Positions 1-6,710 of a stretch of 7,555 nt of DNA are shown piece after piece (position 1 is the first letter of the stretch; the number at the start of each line of letters is the position of its first letter). Source of the DNA: JANNVZ01 sp046153915 (GTDB lineage Bacteria; Bacteroidota; Bacteroidia; Flavobacteriales_D; Sanyastnellaceae); the NCBI GenBank assembly GCA_046153915.1, contig JBJXFC010000013.1, positions 1 to 7,555 of the forward strand, given 5' to 3'. Position numbers and translations under genes: made by a program. Under the pieces are notes generated by a model that was not told where the DNA came from, made no database searches, and saw only the letters and a program-made list of their open reading frames with translations.

Positions 1-2
1 GC

Positions 3-221
3 GAGCCCAGATTCAGTCATGATTTTGAAGACGTTGTTTATATCCTCGATAATCGCGTAGATATCGAAGAGCAACTAGCGGATGCACCTGAAGATGTAAG
101 ACAATTCCTCAAAAGTGAGTTTCATTCCATACTTCTGAGTAAAAATAAACAAGAAGCGATCTACGCGAATCTATTCTACGAAACCCGCGAAGAAAGATTT
201 AGCATACTTATGAAAAGATAA
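3..221 (+). CDS. C-terminal part of a probable AbiEii-like nucleotidyltransferase (5' end outside window)
   Basis: This is an open frame entering from the left edge; 72 codons remain before a TAA stop. The visible peptide starts EPRFSHDFEDVVYILDNRVD and ends with EERFSILMKR. The SHDFED-(I/V)-xYILDNR pattern, followed by an acidic helical tail, resembles the C-terminal part of nucleotidyltransferases related to AbiEii/AbiGii, which in some cases act as toxins of toxin-antitoxin or phage-abortive systems and in others are uncharacterised. The nucleotide-binding and catalytic motifs would lie upstream and cannot be seen, so activity and role cannot be judged. It converges on the serine hydrolase gene across a 112-base spacer with no strong terminator. 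That the frame is coding is fairly sure because it has codon-like composition and a coherent protein; the family name is a recollection of a pattern and is moderate at best. Confidence 0.5.
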   Translation, partial: EPRFSHDFEDVVYILDNRVDIEEQLADAPEDVRQFLKSEFHSILLSKNKQEAIYANLFYETREERFSILMKR

Positions 222-333
222 AATTAATGGTCGAGAATCTTTGAGAAGAGTTCCAAATACTCTCAGTTCATTTAACCATTCGGTCAAACATTACCGCAAC
301 CTTCTGAGAAGGGAAAATTAGTAACTACCTCAT

Positions 334-1830
334 CTAAATCTCCACAATCTTCCTTCCCTTCTCACCAAGATAATGCGTTATGATTTTTTCGAAGACTATG
401 TAGCCATTGTCCTGATTGGTGAAAATCAAAAGTCCATCTTTGGTTTGTGGTAAAAGAAATACAATGCATTGAACGCCTTCATCGGATCCGCCATGGGACA
501 AGGCATATTCACCATTGCCTAAATCATACCGCTCAAAACCCAGGCCGAAATATTTGTTCTCTTTTGTTTTCACTTGTGGAGCAATCATTTCATTGAACAT
601 GGAATCGCTCAGAATCTCATTGTTCATCAAAGCTTCCAGAAATATGCCATAGTCTGAAATGGTGGTGAGAAGATCGTCGGCTGCGTTGGCCCGATTTCGT
701 TTTGGCCAGGGATAAGGCCTGCCCTCTGAAGAATGTCCGATAGCACATTTTGTTGTATCCAACATATCGCTCCATCTAAACCGTGTATTTCGCATTCCGA
801 GGGAATCAAATAAAATGTGCTCGGCCATCACATCCATCGGCGGTTTGAATTTGGATTCCAGGGCCCTGCGCAGGTATTCAAAGCCTTCTCCAGAATACTG
901 ATACTTCGTTCCCGGTTTAAATTCAAAATGCAGCTTTTTATCCGGGTTGTTACCTCGCCAATTTGAAAATCCCGATTGGTGACTAAGCACATGGCGGGCG
1001 GTTAGCAATTTGGCATTGGGATCATCCTGTACATCCGAATCGGTCCAATAATGATACAACGGCTCATCAAGATCCCAGCTCCCCTGTTCAACCAGGCTCA
1101 ACACCATGGCTGCAACAACCGGTTTGGTGAGAGAGGCCACATTGAAGATGGTGTTAATCGATGCCTTGTTCTGGATGCTGTCTGATTGAATTATTTCTGT
1201 TTGTATTAATTTTCCATTCCTTATCACACCAATTCCAACGGTATGCACACCGCTGTTTCGAATCCGCTCATTCAATTCTTCACGCGACATCTGGTCTCCC
1301 GCGCCGGCATCCACCTGCTGATGGTCGTAGCTGAGCGCTCTCGCCAATTGCCATTTTCCATCCACTAAAACCCAGAGATGCGTGAACTTCGCGGAATTCG
1401 CCATGCGCTCGGGTTCTGCCTTTGCTGTTTCATAAAACTGATGTACACCATTTTGAACAGCTCCATACAATTTGTTTTTCTTGTACAAAGGATAAACTTC
1501 GCAGGAAATCAACGCTCTGCGCGATTGATAGGTATCTGGTGAACTGCATAAGCCTTTGCGCAAATCATGCAAAAAAATTTTCTTATCAGAAATACTATCC
1601 TTGTCGTGATAAAATTCAAAATCTGTGCTGAGTAGTTTTTCAAACTGACTGATGTCGCAGGTATTAAATCCCACCTGAAACAACAAACTGTCTTTGCTCA
1701 CTATTTCATTTCGGAGTGCGGCGTCGCGTGATGTTTGTGCATGCATGTTCTTCGAGAACAGAACCGTAAGCACTACTGCACATAGGTATTGACTGCAAAT
1801 CAACCGGTATGGGATGGAGATCATTTTCAT
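334..1830 (-). CDS. Secreted serine hydrolase: NTF2-like (DUF4440-type) domain plus beta-lactamase-family domain
   Basis: The protein is 498 aa from the chosen ATG at 1830. Residues 1-31 form a signal peptide (basic start, hydrophobic core CAVVLTVLF, cleavage probably after NMHA), so it acts in the periplasm or outside. Residues about 36-170 look like an NTF2-like/DUF4440 domain (LLSTDFEFYHD early, WVLVDGKWQLARALSYDH at its end). Residues about 180-495 are a class C beta-lactamase/DD-peptidase-like serine hydrolase: SLTK at 233-236 gives the nucleophile Ser233 and Lys236, YSGEGFEYLRR has Tyr312 in the second motif (YSG rather than YxN), and HGG at 446-448 is the third motif. Such proteins include esterases, D-amino-acid peptidases and beta-lactamases; the substrate cannot be told from sequence. 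An in-frame ATG at 1851 and an open extension to 1956 exist, but they overlap murI and would put a basic non-signal stretch before the leader. It lies 7 nt behind murI, so co-transcription and translational coupling are likely. Confidence 0.88.
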   Translation of the reverse strand: MKMISIPYRLICSQYLCAVVLTVLFSKNMHAQTSRDAALRNEIVSKDSLLFQVGFNTCDISQFEKLLSTDFEFYHDKDSISDKKIFLHDLRKGLCSSPDTYQSRRALISCEVYPLYKKNKLYGAVQNGVHQFYETAKAEPERMANSAKFTHLWVLVDGKWQLARALSYDHQQVDAGAGDQMSREELNERIRNSGVHTVGIGVIRNGKLIQTEIIQSDSIQNKASINTIFNVASLTKPVVAAMVLSLVEQGSWDLDEPLYHYWTDSDVQDDPNAKLLTARHVLSHQSGFSNWRGNNPDKKLHFEFKPGTKYQYSGEGFEYLRRALESKFKPPMDVMAEHILFDSLGMRNTRFRWSDMLDTTKCAIGHSSEGRPYPWPKRNRANAADDLLTTISDYGIFLEALMNNEILSDSMFNEMIAPQVKTKENKYFGLGFERYDLGNGEYALSHGGSDEGVQCIVFLLPQTKDGLLIFTNQDNGYIVFEKIITHYLGEKGRKIVEI

Positions 1831-1837
1831 TTCACTA

Positions 1838-2656
1838 TCAAGCCGCACCATCCCATAAAGCACTTTTCTCGAGTTTGATTTTCTCTTCAAAAAAGATGCG
1901 CGTGCTCTGTTCGAATGAAGCCGTGTAATCCGACACAAAAAAATGATCATCTCCACCTCGCTCTGTAGCCAGCAATCCCTCCTTCTCCAGAATAAATTTC
2001 AATTTAGCTGCAACAACTTCAGCCGAATCAAAAATGCGCACCTTGCCATTGTAATAGGCGTCAATCTCTTTTTTAATAAGGGGATAATGTGTGCATGCCA
2101 ATACCAATCCATTGATTCCTTCGAGCTGCGGATCTCCAAGGTATTCCTTTAACACCGCATGGCTGATGTTGTCGTTGTAAAATCCCTCTTCGATCATGCT
2201 GGCCAGAAGCGGAGTCGCCATGGCCGAAAATGGCAATGACGGCTTGCGCCTTGTGAGTTTCTCCTGGTATGTGCCACTCGCAATGGTCGTTTTGGTAGCT
2301 ATGATTCCGACTTTGCTCAGGTTTTCATCTGCAATTACCTCTTCGATCATCGGATCTATCACATTGATAACGGGAACACTGCCTTTGTACATATCGCGCA
2401 ATGCTTCGTAGGCCGCAGCACTGGCGGTATTGCAAGCGATCACAATGGCTTTGCAGTTCTTTTCGTTCAGCAGAAAATCGGTGATACGAAGTGCATACGA
2501 CTGAATCAACTCCTTTGATTTATCGCCATAAGGCATGTGTGCTGTATCGCCGAAATAAACGAGCTTCTCCAGCGGCAGCAGGCCTTTGATGGCCCGTGCC
2601 ACGGTGAGTCCGCCTATGCCGGAGTCAAAAATTCCTATGGGTTTGAGATGATTCAT
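1838..2656 (-). CDS. murI: Glutamate racemase
   Basis: A cytoplasmic, cofactor-independent enzyme that interconverts L- and D-glutamate and so supplies D-Glu for addition to UDP-MurNAc-L-Ala by MurD in peptidoglycan synthesis. At 272 aa it is the normal family length. The family signatures are all present: GIFDSGIGGLTVARAI near the N-terminus with Asp11-Ser12, YFGDTAHMPYG at 34-44, ACNTAS with the first catalytic Cys75, and LACTHYPL with the second catalytic Cys188 and following His190. The start at 2656 gives the usual short lead (MNHLKP) before the first beta strand. No Shine-Dalgarno is visible upstream, which is normal for Bacteroidota. It is the first gene of a two-gene minus-strand unit with the serine hydrolase and is divergent from the flippase gene. 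The function call is essentially certain. Confidence 0.97.
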   Translation of the reverse strand: MNHLKPIGIFDSGIGGLTVARAIKGLLPLEKLVYFGDTAHMPYGDKSKELIQSYALRITDFLLNEKNCKAIVIACNTASAAAYEALRDMYKGSVPVINVIDPMIEEVIADENLSKVGIIATKTTIASGTYQEKLTRRKPSLPFSAMATPLLASMIEEGFYNDNISHAVLKEYLGDPQLEGINGLVLACTHYPLIKKEIDAYYNGKVRIFDSAEVVAAKLKFILEKEGLLATERGGDDHFFVSDYTASFEQSTRIFFEEKIKLEKSALWDGAA

Positions 2657-2663
2657 TAGATGT

Positions 2664-2697
2664 TTTGCAAATCAAATCAATTTCCCAATCACATTTG
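2664..2697 (+). promoter_or_regulatory. Candidate Bacteroidota-type promoter for the polysaccharide run
   Basis: In the 76-base divergent spacer between murI and the flippase gene, TTTG at 2664-2667 could be a -33 element and CACATTTG at 2690-2697 matches TAnnTTTG at all fixed positions but the first. The gap is 22 nt, slightly longer than the 19-21 usually described for Bacteroides. On the other strand, the repeat CAAATCAAATCAA at 2668-2680 reads as TTGATTTG, a near match to the -7 box, and might serve murI, but I see no matching -33 element. A purine run GGGAAG at 2722-2727 sits 5 nt before the flippase ATG and may help ribosome binding. This is pattern matching only. Confidence 0.3.
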
Positions 2698-2732
2698 CAC
2701 GCGGATTAAAAATCTCTTCACGGGAAGTTTTC

Positions 2733-4181
2733 ATGAAAAAAACCTTCATCACCAATCTGGTATTGCTGCTGGTTCTCAACCTGCTGGTAAAACCGTTCTA
2801 CATATTGGGAGTGGAGGCCGAAATTCAAAACCGCGTAGGCCCCGAAGATTTTGGATTTTTCTTCGCACTTATCAATTTTTCCTTTCTGCTCAATATCATT
2901 CCAGATCTTGGCACGACCAACTGGAATACGAGGCATATCGCTCAAAACAGCCATTTGTTGGGCAAACATTTTCCTCCCATCTTTACACTTCGCCTTGTTT
3001 TATCTTGTCTTTACCTGCTTGTAATTGGTGTCGCTGCTCTTTTCATAAACTACAACGGCGAACAATTGGCGATGCTCGGGATTCTGGCCTTAAGCCAGGT
3101 ATTTTCCAATATGATTCTTTTCCTACGTTCCAATCTTTCCGGTCTTCACCTTTTTCGCCATGATAGTTTTATCAGCGTATTGGATCGCATTCTGCTTATC
3201 GGATTGTTGTCGTGGCTGCTTTGGGGAAGAGGTCCGGATGCGACTCCCTTCAAAATGATCTGGCTCGCGTGGGGACAATGTTTCACCTATGGTCTTACTT
3301 GCCTTTTTGCGTTGTGGATGGTTGTAAAACGATCTGCATCATTCAAAATCAAACTGGATATACCTTTTAGCATTCACGTTATTAAAGAAAGCGCCCCATT
3401 TGCATTTTTGCTGCTGGTAAGCATGGTAGCTTATCGCGTGGATGGCGTGATGGTTGAACGTCTCAAAAGCTCTGAAGAAGCGGGAATTTATGCCATGGGA
3501 TTTCGTTTTTTCGAAGCGGTTAATATGATAGCCTACCTATTTGCTGTTCTGCTGCTTCCTATGTATTCGCGCATGCTGAAGCAGAAAATCGACGTTTCTC
3601 CCGTTCTGATACTTGGTTTTCAGGTCTTGTTTTGTGGCACCCTCATGGCATCTTATTGTGGGCTTTTCTTCCCAGACTATTTGTTTTCTATCGTTTATGA
3701 TCTGCACATTCCCAGGGCTGAAACTGCCTTTACCTGGTTGATGTGGAGTGCTTTATTCTTTTCACTGCAATATATTTTCGGAACGCTTATAACGGCAAGT
3801 GGGGAGTTAAAACCCCTGATTTACATCGCATTGTCTGCCGTAACGCTCAATATTGCACTCAATTTCTGGCTTATACCGCTGGATGGGGCCATTGGAGCAT
3901 CGCAGGCAAGTGTCATTACCCAGTTGTTTGTTTTGCTATCCCAAATTATACTCGTGATCCGTAAATTTAAGATACACGGAATCGGGCGTCTTTTGATGAA
4001 GACAATAGTTTTCGCTGCATGCTGCGGCTCCATTGGACTTTATTTGTCTACTGACGCAATAATTCCATGGTCAAAAGCGTATTCTCTGGGATATTTTCTC
4101 ATAGCTTGTCTGTTTCTCGCGCTGCTTACCGGAATGCTGAACATCAGTCGTTTCGTAAAGCTGATCCGAAATCAGGAATAA
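2733..4181 (+). CDS. Wzx-type polysaccharide flippase (MOP superfamily)
   Basis: A 482-aa, very hydrophobic inner-membrane protein with roughly 12-14 membrane segments spread over its whole length, the size of oligosaccharide flippases. The N-terminal half carries the family pattern VGPEDFGFFFALINFSFLL at about 35-53, and the middle carries YRVDGVMVERLKSSEEAGIY at about 234-253 followed by a segment ending LLLPMYSR, typical of Wzx/RfbX-like proteins. Residues 372-395 (LNIALNFWLIPLDGAIGAS and on) match the usual LN-x-x-LIP-x-x-G-x-x-GA signature near the C-terminal half. Known members move undecaprenyl-pyrophosphate-linked repeat units across the inner membrane. It is the first gene of the plus-strand run, followed 54 nt later by the Wzz-like gene and then the polymerase/ligase gene, which supports a role in surface-polysaccharide or O-antigen export. 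The exact glycan is unknown. A MurJ-like lipid II role is less likely given the sequence pattern and neighbours. Confidence 0.88.
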   Translation: MKKTFITNLVLLLVLNLLVKPFYILGVEAEIQNRVGPEDFGFFFALINFSFLLNIIPDLGTTNWNTRHIAQNSHLLGKHFPPIFTLRLVLSCLYLLVIGVAALFINYNGEQLAMLGILALSQVFSNMILFLRSNLSGLHLFRHDSFISVLDRILLIGLLSWLLWGRGPDATPFKMIWLAWGQCFTYGLTCLFALWMVVKRSASFKIKLDIPFSIHVIKESAPFAFLLLVSMVAYRVDGVMVERLKSSEEAGIYAMGFRFFEAVNMIAYLFAVLLLPMYSRMLKQKIDVSPVLILGFQVLFCGTLMASYCGLFFPDYLFSIVYDLHIPRAETAFTWLMWSALFFSLQYIFGTLITASGELKPLIYIALSAVTLNIALNFWLIPLDGAIGASQASVITQLFVLLSQIILVIRKFKIHGIGRLLMKTIVFAACCGSIGLYLSTDAIIPWSKAYSLGYFLIACLFLALLTGMLNISRFVKLIRNQE

Positions 4182-4235
4182 TGCCTTTGGGAGAGTTACT
4201 TTTACAGCTTTAACCAACTACCGAATTTTCCGATT

Positions 4236-5261
4236 ATGTCAAGCCCCAACGTTGACACCAACGTATCCAACCTCGAATCTACCAACCTTCTTGTATTGCT
4301 TTATAAATGGCGCAAACCCATTGTCATCGTTTGCGCTGCCGCTGCCGTTGTTTCTGCCGCGGTTTCTCTTTTGATGAAAGAGAAATACAAGAGCATGGTT
4401 ACCATGTATGCCGAGCAACAACACAGTTTTGGGGCTCAACTTCTTGAGCTTGTAAAGACGGAAGACATTCTCGCTTATGGTGAAGAAGAGGACGCAGAAC
4501 GTTTGTTGCAGATGATCAACTCCGACCAGGTGCGCAATCGCATTGTAGAAAAATACAACCTTTGGGATGTCTACGAAATCAAACGTGAAGACCGCGGAGC
4601 CAATACGCTTATTGCACGCGAATATTCTGACAACGTATCGGCTAAACTTACCAAATTTGGATCGGTTGAGGTAGCTGTTCTGGATGGTGATCCGAAACGC
4701 GCTGCAAACATGGCAAACGATATTGCTCAATTTGCCGACAGTCTTTCGAATCGCATGCGAAGTGAGCGCGCTATGCAGGCCTTTTTGTACGCACAAAACT
4801 CATTGAACAATCTGCAAACCGAAGTACAGGTGATGGAAGACTCCATGAATGTATTGCAGGAAATGGGTGTTTATAGCTACATCGATCAGGTGGCAGCACT
4901 CACCGAACAATACGGAACAGCGCTTGCAACTGGCCATCCTGACCGCGCTCAACTGATCAAAGACCAAATGGATTTTCTTTCCAAATACGGAACGGCTTAC
5001 AATAAACTGTATATGCGGCTCGAAGAATCGTACGAAAAACTCGGTGTACTCAAAAAGCGGTATGACCTGATGAAGATCGACGTGGAGAGCAATATTCCAA
5101 GTATGCGCATAGTGGATCAGGCGAGCGCCGCCGATAAAAAATCGTATCCCATTCGCTGGTTGATAGTTGCTATGACAACAGCCAGTGTATTTGTTTTTAC
5201 AGTTATTTTTCTATTGATCTGGGACAATTTCAGAAGACTTCGCAACGAAGGCCGCATCTGA
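4236..5261 (+). CDS. Wzz-like chain-length determinant / polysaccharide co-polymerase
   Basis: A 341-aa protein with the Wzz arrangement: a short cytoplasmic N-terminus, a first membrane segment at about 28-47 (IVIVCAAAAVVSAAVSLLM), a large periplasmic part, and a second membrane segment at about 307-328 ending in a basic tail (DNFRRLRNEGR). The post-TM1 stretch EKYKSMVTMYAEQQ and the SDQVRNRIVEKYNLWDVYEI segment at 96-115 are typical of the Wzz/Etk N-terminal family. Residues about 175-285 are rich in charged heptad-like helices and probably form the coiled-coil arm. The proline-containing KKSYPIRW just before TM2 echoes the conserved Pro region of the family. There is no tyrosine-kinase (Walker A/B) domain, so this is a kinase-less co-polymerase that would set chain length with the Wzy-like protein encoded 6 nt downstream. 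Which glycan it regulates is unknown. Confidence 0.85.
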   Translation: MSSPNVDTNVSNLESTNLLVLLYKWRKPIVIVCAAAAVVSAAVSLLMKEKYKSMVTMYAEQQHSFGAQLLELVKTEDILAYGEEEDAERLLQMINSDQVRNRIVEKYNLWDVYEIKREDRGANTLIAREYSDNVSAKLTKFGSVEVAVLDGDPKRAANMANDIAQFADSLSNRMRSERAMQAFLYAQNSLNNLQTEVQVMEDSMNVLQEMGVYSYIDQVAALTEQYGTALATGHPDRAQLIKDQMDFLSKYGTAYNKLYMRLEESYEKLGVLKKRYDLMKIDVESNIPSMRIVDQASAADKKSYPIRWLIVAMTTASVFVFTVIFLLIWDNFRRLRNEGRI

Positions 5262-5267
5262 TTCTGC

Positions 5268-6710
5268 ATGACAAGCCTGATTACAAGACAATGGTTGTAT
5301 CTGCTTTCCGGAGCGTATATCGCACTGGCTGCTGTTTGTCTGTATCTTGATTTTCCATACATACTTCTTCTGCCATTGGTGTTGGTTGTCTTGTGGCTCG
5401 CATTTTTTAAACTGGAATATCTCCTGTTTTTTGTAGTTATGTGTACGCCTTTTTCCATCAATCTGGAAGAGATAGAGATTGGTGGTATTGGCATGTACCT
5501 TCCTACCGAACCCTTACTGGCAGGCATTCTTGTGCTCTTCATTTTTAAGACACTTTCCGGTAAAAGTGTAGATAAACGCATATTCCTGCACCCTATTTCC
5601 ATTTGCATATCCATCTACCTGGTCTGGATGTTACTCACCTGCATTACCAGTGAATACCCTCTTGTAAGTATCAAATATGTTTTTACACGCATGTGGTTTA
5701 TAGCCGCAATGTTTTTTGTTGCCACTCATATCTTTCGTGATACCAAAAAAATTCAATGGTATTTGTTGCTTTACATTTTTCCACTTTGCGCAGTAATCAT
5801 TTACACGATAATAAGGCATGCACAAAATGGATTTGACAAAGACTCTTCCCACTGGGTTATGGAGCCCTTGTTTAAAGACCATACCAGTTATGGCGCGGTG
5901 TTGGCCATGTATTTCCCCATCATCGTTGGACTGCTTCTGAAGAAACACCTGAACCTCTTGTTGCGGGTTTCACTTTCGTTTGCTTTTGTTATTCTTACGA
6001 CAGGCCTGATACTTTCATATACACGCGCGGCTTGGATCTCGGTATTTGGTGCCATCGCTATTCTGGTAGTGATGTTGCTCAGAATAAAAATGCGTACACT
6101 GGTTATGTCATTGTTTCTGTTTGGTGGTGTGATCTATCTTAGTTGGGACGATATCCAGGTTTCGCTGGAACACAATAAACAGGAAAGCAGCGACAAACTA
6201 GGTGAGCACGTTGGGTCTATTTCTAACGTAAGCAGCGACGCAAGCAATTTGGAAAGACTTAACCGTTGGAATTGTGCCTGGGAAATGTTCAAAGAACGAC
6301 CTCTGGTAGGTTGGGGACCGGGCACATATCAATTTGTGTATGCCCCATTTCAGAGAAGCAAAGACAGGACCATCATTAGCACCAATCAAGGAGATGGAGG
6401 CAATGCCCACAGCGAATACCTGGGGCCACTTTGCGAACAAGGAATTGCGGGACTGGCTCTTGTAATAGCGCTTTTGTTTATGACAAGCTCACTTGCTTTC
6501 AAGTTGTTTTACAGACATCATGAAAGGGATATCAAAATTCTGATAGCCTCCTCCTACCTCGGTTTGATGACCTATTTTATACATGGTGTCCTCAACAACT
6601 ACCTCGACACGGATAAGGCTTCTATTCCCTTTTGGGGATTCATTGCAATCCTGGTTGCCCTGGATATCTACTACCGCAAAAATCCGGTAACGACGCCAAC
6701 TCAAAAATGA
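5268..6710 (+). CDS. O-antigen polymerase/ligase family protein (Wzy/WaaL-like)
   Basis: A 480-aa inner-membrane protein with about 10-12 hydrophobic segments and one long soluble periplasmic loop (about 293-390), the layout of the Wzy_C (O-antigen ligase) family. Visible signatures are DHTSYGAVLAMYFP at 204-217, SYTRAAW at 250-256 with the conserved Arg253, ERPLVGWGPGTYQFVY at 343-358, and NAHSEYLGPLCEQGIAGL at 379-396, whose His381 aligns with the family's conserved loop histidine. Family members join undecaprenyl-linked glycan to another glycan (polymerase), to lipid A core (ligase) or to protein; sequence alone does not decide between these. Its place after the flippase and Wzz-like genes favours a polymerase. 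The start is 6 nt after the preceding stop, and its TGA overlaps the ATG of the next gene (ATGA, 6707-6710), so the genes are probably translationally coupled. Confidence 0.88.
   Translation: MTSLITRQWLYLLSGAYIALAAVCLYLDFPYILLLPLVLVVLWLAFFKLEYLLFFVVMCTPFSINLEEIEIGGIGMYLPTEPLLAGILVLFIFKTLSGKSVDKRIFLHPISICISIYLVWMLLTCITSEYPLVSIKYVFTRMWFIAAMFFVATHIFRDTKKIQWYLLLYIFPLCAVIIYTIIRHAQNGFDKDSSHWVMEPLFKDHTSYGAVLAMYFPIIVGLLLKKHLNLLLRVSLSFAFVILTTGLILSYTRAAWISVFGAIAILVVMLLRIKMRTLVMSLFLFGGVIYLSWDDIQVSLEHNKQESSDKLGEHVGSISNVSSDASNLERLNRWNCAWEMFKERPLVGWGPGTYQFVYAPFQRSKDRTIISTNQGDGGNAHSEYLGPLCEQGIAGLALVIALLFMTSSLAFKLFYRHHERDIKILIASSYLGLMTYFIHGVLNNYLDTDKASIPFWGFIAILVALDIYYRKNPVTTPTQK

Noticed and set aside
300..312. 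Small inverted repeat CCTTC-TGA-GAAGG in the spacer between the convergent genes
   Set aside because: The stem is only 5 bp with a 3-nt loop and has no T-run on either strand, so it does not support a terminator call. A second 5-bp repeat (AGAGT/ACTCT) near 246-262 is equally weak.
1831..1956. Upstream in-frame extension of the serine hydrolase by 42 codons
   Set aside because: It lies inside the 3' end of murI on the same strand in another frame, and would bury the signal peptide behind a basic, non-family stretch. The ATG at 1830 gives a normal leader.
2668..2680. CAAATCAAATCAA short tandem repeat in the divergent spacer
   Set aside because: It is just over two copies of a 5-mer and too short to be called a repeat element or operator; it is noted only as a possible -7 box for murI.
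2660..3163. 167-codon plus-strand open frame overlapping the flippase start in another frame
   Set aside because: Its Ser/Phe/Pro/Arg-rich peptide shows no domain, while the overlapping flippase frame is clearly coding.
4182..4235. 54-base spacer between the flippase and Wzz-like genes as an internal promoter or terminator
   Set aside because: I found no TTTG / TAnnTTTG pair at proper spacing and no stem followed by a T-run, so the genes are most simply read as one transcript.
4239..4796. 185-codon open frame on the minus strand opposite the Wzz-like gene
   Set aside because: It is fully antisense to a strongly supported gene and its peptide has no recognisable domain; it is best explained as a shadow of the real frame.
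5117..5614. 165-codon open frame on the minus strand across the Wzz/Wzy junction
   Set aside because: It spans the end of one well-supported gene and the start of the next on the other strand, with a low-complexity, Arg/Ser-rich peptide and no family pattern.
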